NCBI GenBank assembly: GCA_016929465.1 | Contig: JAFGIT010000200.1 | Span: forward strand, 1 to 11,072 | Direction of reading: 5' to 3' | Source of the DNA: JAFGIT01 sp016929465 [NCBI: Candidatus Coatesbacteria bacterium] | GTDB lineage: Bacteria > B130-G9 | DNA: 11,072 nt | Part shown: positions 7,056 through 11,072 of the stretch, one piece after another | How positions within the stretch are numbered: position 1 is the stretch's first letter | Layout: the number at the start of each line of letters is the position of its first letter | Notes under the pieces: generated by a model | Seen by the model: the letters and a program-made list of their open reading frames with translations, nothing else | Told to the model about the DNA's origin: nothing | Databases searched by the model: none | Made by a program: the position numbers and the translations under genes

Positions 7056-7099
7056 CTACACAGACCTGTCGGGCCTCCTATGTAATGGGGAATTGAGTG

Positions 7100-7846
7100 A
7101 TGGAACGAAGCGGACACTGGACTGACGATTTCTTCGAGGATCTATTCGGGCGAGTTATAAAGAGCAGGTCCGATGAGACGACCCTGATGCAGATCGATCT
7201 CCTTCTCAAAGGGTCGGGTGCAGAACCCGGAGCGACCGTTCTCGACGTTTGCTGCGGCTATGGCAGGCACTCAGTCGAGCTCGCGAAGCGTGGCTTTCAG
7301 GTGACCGGCGTTGATCTAATAGAGGGCTATCTGGCCAAGGCAAGAGAGCACGCGGAAACCAAGGGCGTTGATGTTGAGTTCATCAAGATGGATGTGCGCG
7401 ACCTCGAATTCGACAGGAAATTCGACTTGGTCCTCAATATGTGGACCAGCTTCGGCTTCTATGACGAAGAGACGAATCTGGACATCCTTAAGCGACTCGG
7501 CAATTGCGTCGCTCGCGGAGGGCACCTCGTTATGGAGCTGATCAACCGAGATTGGGTGGTCAAGAATTTCCTGCAACGAAGTTGGTGGCCGGTTGATGAT
7601 AATCTCATCATATTCGAGGAGCGTGAATTCGACATCACCAGGAGCATAAACCGCTGCGTCTGGAATTTTCTCGAGGACGGCAAGGTCAAGAAAATGCCAC
7701 TGGACCTCCGCGTCTATTCCGCCCACGAGCTCATATTGCTCCTCAAGAGCGTCGGCTTCGGTGACGTCGAGGCGATTAGCGAGCCCGACGGAGCCCGCCT
7801 GACGTTCGACTCACGCATGATGATGATCATCGCGAAGATGGGTTGA
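7100..7846 (+). CDS. Class I SAM-dependent methyltransferase, substrate unknown
   Basis: This 248-residue soluble protein has a Rossmann-fold methyltransferase core. Motif I for S-adenosylmethionine binding is VLDVCCGYGRHS (47-58). The acidic end of strand 2 is VTGVD (68-72), the post-II region is FIKMDVRDLEF (94-104), and motif IV-like FDLVLNMWTSFGF spans 108-120. RGGHLVMELINRDW (139-152) and a beta-rich region follow, and the end (HELILLLKSVGF, 209-220) is the usual last helix and strand. The SAM site looks complete. The N-terminal DFFEDLFGRVI and the MWTSFGF segment recur in uncharacterised bacterial members that act on small molecules or unknown targets, so I give no substrate. I start at the ATG at 7100, 9 bp after GGGG (7087-7090); a GTG one codon earlier is possible. 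A large inverted-repeat element lies just upstream. Confidence 0.85.
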   Translation: MERSGHWTDDFFEDLFGRVIKSRSDETTLMQIDLLLKGSGAEPGATVLDVCCGYGRHSVELAKRGFQVTGVDLIEGYLAKAREHAETKGVDVEFIKMDVRDLEFDRKFDLVLNMWTSFGFYDEETNLDILKRLGNCVARGGHLVMELINRDWVVKNFLQRSWWPVDDNLIIFEEREFDITRSINRCVWNFLEDGKVKKMPLDLRVYSAHELILLLKSVGFGDVEAISEPDGARLTFDSRMMMIIAKMG

Positions 7847-7860
7847 CCGGAGAGAGAATG

Positions 7861-8060
7861 GAGCCGCGAATTCACACGAATTCACACGAATGAAGAATCG
7901 TCACTCGTGCTAATCAGTGGCTTTGAATCCTCGGGTGATGTGTCAGTATTTGGCCGATCTGCGTAGTCATCCTCAACTAGTGAATTCCGCCCCGAATTTT
8001 AAGAGTTACTGACGCTTCCCAAACCTGTCATTCGTGTAAATTCGTGCTCATTCGTGGCTG
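7861..8060. repeat. 200-bp inverted-repeat element built on a CGAATTCACA unit
   Basis: The arms 7861-7893 and 8028-8060 match in inverted orientation at 27 of 33 positions. The left arm is a short tandem of the 10-bp unit CGAATTCACA. A third, decayed copy at 7903-7922 matches 8040-8059 in direct orientation at 16 of 20 bases, so the left end is itself a palindrome of about 60 bp. The element begins 14 bp after the methyltransferase stop and ends 8 bp before the secA stop, filling this convergent gap. No T-run terminator is obvious, no transposase is present and no target duplication is clear. Arms of this AGCCACGAATTCACACGAAT type recur, as I recall, as intergenic repeats in diverse bacteria. 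Confidence 0.65.
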
Positions 8061-8068
8061 ACAAAAAT

Positions 8069-10642
8069 CTACGCCTCGCCCTCCAAGCGGCCGCAGCACT
8101 TCTTGTATTTCTTCCCGCTGCCGCACGGACAGGGATCGTTGCGACCAATTTTCCCGGTCGCCTTCTGTGCTTTTGCCGCTCGGATCTTTGCTGGCTGATT
8201 GGTGGTCGGCGTCGGTGCACTCGGTCGTTGAGCGGGCGCCGGGACCTGTCTCGGTGCCGGCCCAGCCGGAACGGGTCGGCTGCCATCGGGGGGCGCCTCG
8301 GTGCTCACCTGAAGCGTCATCACATAGAACACAGAGCTCCTGGCAATATTCACCATCAGCTCCGCGAATAAGTTGAAGCTCTCTCGCTTGTATTCGGTCA
8401 GCGGATCGACCTGCGCGTAGCCCCTTAGCCCAATCCCCTCGCGGATGTGATCGATGCCCAAGAGGTGGTTCTTGAAGTCACGATCGATGACGCGGAGCAT
8501 AATAATCCTGCATATCAACTCCATCTGCTCGGAGCCGGCGATCTTCTCCTTCTGCTCGAAGCCGCGTCGGACCGATTCGACCAGGATGTCCCTCAGCTCA
8601 TCATAACCATACTTGGTCGGGTCGAGACCGGATATCGCAATCCCGAGAGATCCGCGCATCGCGCCGAGCAGTCCCTCGATATCCCAGTCCTCGGGGTCCT
8701 TCTTCTTATCGGTATGTTGCGAGAGGATGTCATCGACCGCGTCCTCGGCGAACTCCATGAATTCATCCTTCGACTCGCCCGAAAGTACGCGCTTCCTGAG
8801 CTCGTATATGACCTCTCGCTGCTTGTTCATAACGTCGTCGTATTCGAGGAGATGCTTTCGAATTTCGAAGTTCTGGGCCTCGACGCGTTTCTGAGCGGTC
8901 TGGATTGCCTTCGAAAGGAGCGGATGCTCGAGCCTCTCGCCCTGCTCCACGTGCATCCTGGTCAATAGGGCCTTTATGCGGTCCGCACCGAATATCCTCA
9001 ACAGGTCGTCCTCGAGCGACATGAAGAACTTCGATGACCCCGGATCGCCCTGTCGGCCAGACCGACCCCGGAGCTGGTTGTCTATACGGCGAGATTCGTG
9101 CCGCTCTGTGCCCAGCACATGAAGACCACCGAGGTCCTTGACACCATCACCCAGGACAATGTCCGTCCCTCGGCCAGCCATGTTCGTCGCAATCGTGACT
9201 GCGCCCATCTGACCAGCCTCGGCAACGATCTCGGCCTCCTTCTCGTGGTGCTTCGCATTCAGGACTGAATGCTTGATGCCCTTGTTACCGAGCATCCGAC
9301 TGAGCCGCTCGGAGTTATCGACCGACGTCGTTCCGACCAGGACCGGCCGCCCCTTCGCATTCAGCTCCTGTATCGATTCCAGGACCGCCTCATACTTCTC
9401 CTTCTCGGTCATGTAGATGGCGTCGGGCTGGCTGTCCCTTATCAAAGGTCTGTTCGTCGGAATGACCACGACCTCGAGTTTGTATATCTTGTAGAATTCC
9501 TCCGCCTCGGTATCGGCAGTGCCGGTCATTCCAGAGAGCTTGTCATACATCCTAAAGTAGTTCTGGATAGTGATGCTCGCAAGGGTCTGGTTCTCGTTCT
9601 CGACGTGCACCCCCTCCTTCGCCTCCAGCGCCTGGTGGAGCCCGTCCGAGTAGCGACGACCGGGCATGAGCCGGCCCGTGAACTCGTCAACGATAAGCAC
9701 CTTGCCGTCCTTAACCATGTAATCGACGTCGCGCCTGAAAAGAAAGCGTGCCCTGAGCGCCTGGTTTATATATGAGAGGAAGTCCATCTTCTCGGGGTCG
9801 TAGAGATTCTCCACCCCAAGACGCGTCTCGACCGATTTGATGCCGAACTCAGTCAGGGTTATCGTCCGCGCCTTCTCGTCGATCTCGAAGTCGTGGTCCT
9901 TTCTGAGATGCCGAACGACGCGGTCAGCCTCGAAATAGCCACCCGTCGTTCGGTCCGAAGGGCCGGATATGATGAGCGGCGTCCTCGCCTCATCGATCAG
10001 TATGCTATCGACCTCATCGACGATGGCGAAATTATGGCCTCGCTGGACGAAATCGGCAGTGTTGTGCTTCATGTTGTCGCGAAGGTAATCGAACCCGAAC
10101 TCGCTGTTCGTCCCGTAGGTTATGTCGCAGCGATAGGCGTTATAGCGGTCCTGGTTGTCCATGTCGTGTTGCAGCGCACCGACAGTCAGCCCGAGCATCT
10201 CGTATATCGGCCCCATCCAGCCGGCGTCCCTCCGGGCGAGGTAATCGTTCACCGTGACGACGTGGACGCCCTTGGCAGGCAGCGCATTGAGATAGGTCGC
10301 AAGCGTCGCGACCAGCGTCTTCCCCTCACCAGTCGCCATCTCCGCGATCTTGCCCTGATGGAGGACCATCCCTCCAATGAGCTGAACGTCAAATGGCCGG
10401 TGCTTTATCGCCCGTTTTCCCGCCTCGCGAACGGCGGCAAATGCATCCGGCAGAAGGTCGTCGAGCGTCTCGCCGTCCTTCAACCGAGCACGGAACTCGT
10501 CCGTCTTTGCGCGAAGGTCGCCGTCAGAAAGCTTCGAAAAGCCGTCCTCGAGGGAGTTGATCTGCTCGACGAAGACGGAAAGCCGCTTCAGAACGCGCTC
10601 GTTACGCGTCCCAATGATCTTGCTCAGGATTGCATTAAGCAC
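8069..10642 (-). CDS. secA: Protein translocase ATPase SecA
   Basis: This 857-residue motor drives unfolded preproteins through SecYEG using ATP; it is soluble and membrane-associated. NBD1 has the Walker A box MATGEGKT (102-109), DYLARRD (133-139), [15 protein letters not shown] (175-189) and the Walker B DEVD (209-212). The preprotein-binding domain lies about 225-365, followed by [18 protein letters not shown] (362-379) and NRP (397-399). NBD2 includes [13 protein letters not shown] (486-498) and the arginine finger motif [13 protein letters not shown] (523-535). The scaffold and wing domains run to about 778. A Pro/Ala-rich linker (781-830) leads to the SEC-C zinc motif [19 protein letters not shown] (833-851), with Cys 838, 840, 849 and 850, which contacts SecB or ribosomes. 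The GTG start has AAGGTGG six bases upstream. All motifs are present and the frame is intact. It converges with the methyltransferase gene. Confidence 0.97.
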   Translation of the reverse strand: MLNAILSKIIGTRNERVLKRLSVFVEQINSLEDGFSKLSDGDLRAKTDEFRARLKDGETLDDLLPDAFAAVREAGKRAIKHRPFDVQLIGGMVLHQGKIAEMATGEGKTLVATLATYLNALPAKGVHVVTVNDYLARRDAGWMGPIYEMLGLTVGALQHDMDNQDRYNAYRCDITYGTNSEFGFDYLRDNMKHNTADFVQRGHNFAIVDEVDSILIDEARTPLIISGPSDRTTGGYFEADRVVRHLRKDHDFEIDEKARTITLTEFGIKSVETRLGVENLYDPEKMDFLSYINQALRARFLFRRDVDYMVKDGKVLIVDEFTGRLMPGRRYSDGLHQALEAKEGVHVENENQTLASITIQNYFRMYDKLSGMTGTADTEAEEFYKIYKLEVVVIPTNRPLIRDSQPDAIYMTEKEKYEAVLESIQELNAKGRPVLVGTTSVDNSERLSRMLGNKGIKHSVLNAKHHEKEAEIVAEAGQMGAVTIATNMAGRGTDIVLGDGVKDLGGLHVLGTERHESRRIDNQLRGRSGRQGDPGSSKFFMSLEDDLLRIFGADRIKALLTRMHVEQGERLEHPLLSKAIQTAQKRVEAQNFEIRKHLLEYDDVMNKQREVIYELRKRVLSGESKDEFMEFAEDAVDDILSQHTDKKKDPEDWDIEGLLGAMRGSLGIAISGLDPTKYGYDELRDILVESVRRGFEQKEKIAGSEQMELICRIIMLRVIDRDFKNHLLGIDHIREGIGLRGYAQVDPLTEYKRESFNLFAELMVNIARSSVFYVMTLQVSTEAPPDGSRPVPAGPAPRQVPAPAQRPSAPTPTTNQPAKIRAAKAQKATGKIGRNDPCPCGSGKKYKKCCGRLEGEA

Positions 10643-10802
10643 CAGGAACCACCTTCATTATTTTAGCTCGGTATTATGAACAACACCCTTTATACATCCA
10701 CCACTATACAATGGTTGCCTGAATCGCACCTAAATTTGGACCGCGCTACCCGGACAGAATTGGCCATTTTGCCCATCTGATTATTACCCCAGACCCGGGG
10801 TC

Positions 10803-10822
10803 GGGCAATTCGTGAATCGCCC
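10803..10822 (-). repeat. Palindromic repeat, copy A
   Basis: A 9-bp stem with one mismatch, GGGCAATTC / GAATCGCCC, encloses a 2-nt loop (GT). It is the inverted counterpart of the hairpin at 11021-11044, differing by one base in the stem. Its GGGG tip points toward copy B, as TTGGGGC when read on the minus strand (complement of 10819-10825). A second small palindrome, GACCC-G-GGGTC (10792-10802), abuts it. Confidence 0.6.
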
Positions 10823-11020
10823 CAACATTTGGGCTATCTGACACCTGGCCAAAATTGGCCACATTTGTCCAACCGAATTCTGGCTCTGGCGCGCGATCTG
10901 ACGCGACCGACGAACTGCCTGGACAAAAAATGACCAGCCCGGACCCCCTCATTTGGCCATAATGTGCCAAATCCTACCTGGCGCCCCCCTTTGATCCCTT
11001 GACCCTATGATTTCTCCATC

Positions 11021-11044
11021 GTAGGGGCGATTCACGAATCGCCC
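11021..11044 (+). repeat. Palindromic repeat, copy B (GTAGGGGC tip)
   Basis: A perfect 9-bp palindrome, GGGCGATTC-AC-GAATCGCCC at 11025-11044, is preceded by GTAG. The tip GTAGGGGC equals both tips of the 205-bp element at 6851-7055. Together with copy A it forms an inward-facing pair 198 bp apart, which could be two solo hairpins or the flanks of two neighbouring elements. This looks like a dispersed REP/MITE family rather than a terminator, as no T-run follows. Confidence 0.6.
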
Positions 11045-11072
11045 AATCTCATTGATGATTCCATGTCATCCC

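Larger units (their letters stand above)
10643..11072. other. Gene-free region upstream of secA with repeats
   Basis: No credible gene lies in these 430 bp. The first ~100 bp form the secA leader on the minus strand. TATAGT and TATAAA can be seen there as possible -10 boxes but without good -35 partners, so I do not assign a promoter. Beyond it are two palindromic hairpins (10803-10822 and 11021-11044) and a cluster of TGGCCA-centred motifs between 10760 and 10972. A minus-strand open frame over 10746-10970 is a translated repeat (it contains VGAIHELP) and not a gene. Confidence 0.55.

Noticed and set aside
7862-7890. Short tandem CGAATTCACA units read as a CRISPR or minisatellite
   Set aside because: The units are 10 bp with no spacers and fewer than three full copies; they are better explained as the arm of the inverted-repeat element.
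9893-10666. 257-residue plus-strand frame antisense to secA, and a similar one at 9269-9775
   Set aside because: Both lie wholly opposite conserved SecA coding sequence and reflect its codon bias. They show no domain or motif of their own.
10746-10970. 74-residue minus-strand open frame upstream of secA
   Set aside because: It contains VGAIHELP, the translation of the GTAGGGGC-type palindromic repeat, which is a known source of false gene calls. There is no convincing ribosome-binding site and no domain.

Overview
The window looks like a chromosomal segment of a diderm (Gram-negative-type) bacterium of moderate GC. Three things support this: a periplasmic Slt-type lytic transglycosylase, a likely lipoprotein, and a SecA with a C-terminal SEC-C zinc motif. 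TTG and GTG starts are used freely (rluB-like gene, one secreted protein, secA). I cannot place the phylum from sequence alone. There is no phage, CRISPR, rRNA, tRNA or intact transposase gene.

Layout. Positions 1-1580 carry a plus-strand run: the 3' end of an RseP-type site-2 protease, an RsuA/RluB-family pseudouridine synthase and a LeuD-type small subunit, closed by a clear hairpin terminator at 1627-1650. Next is a long lytic transglycosylase gene (1678-4155). Facing it on the minus strand is a two-gene unit of unknown exported proteins (4349-5618). Divergent from that unit is purM (5724-6821), and the 105 bp between them hold overlapping divergent promoter candidates around a 15-bp dyad. 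A class I SAM methyltransferase (7100-7846) follows purM. secA (8069-10642, minus strand) faces the methyltransferase. The last 430 bp hold no gene.

The genes are mostly housekeeping: envelope stress proteolysis, ribosome modification, leucine-type metabolism, cell-wall turnover, purine synthesis and protein export. They do not form one pathway. The least explained part is the intergenic DNA. Three of the larger gaps carry inverted-repeat structures: a 205-bp element with ~40-bp arms upstream of the methyltransferase, a 200-bp element nearly filling the methyltransferase/secA gap, and two palindromic hairpins plus a TGGCCA-rich cluster upstream of secA. The first and third share the tip GTAGGGGC. 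They look like non-autonomous mobile repeats (MITE or REP-like), so this genome probably carries many copies.

I do not see a convincing new multi-gene system. The best candidates for undescribed biology are the intergenic repeats, the exported-protein pair with its shared control region, and the unusual substrate loop of the LeuD-like protein.
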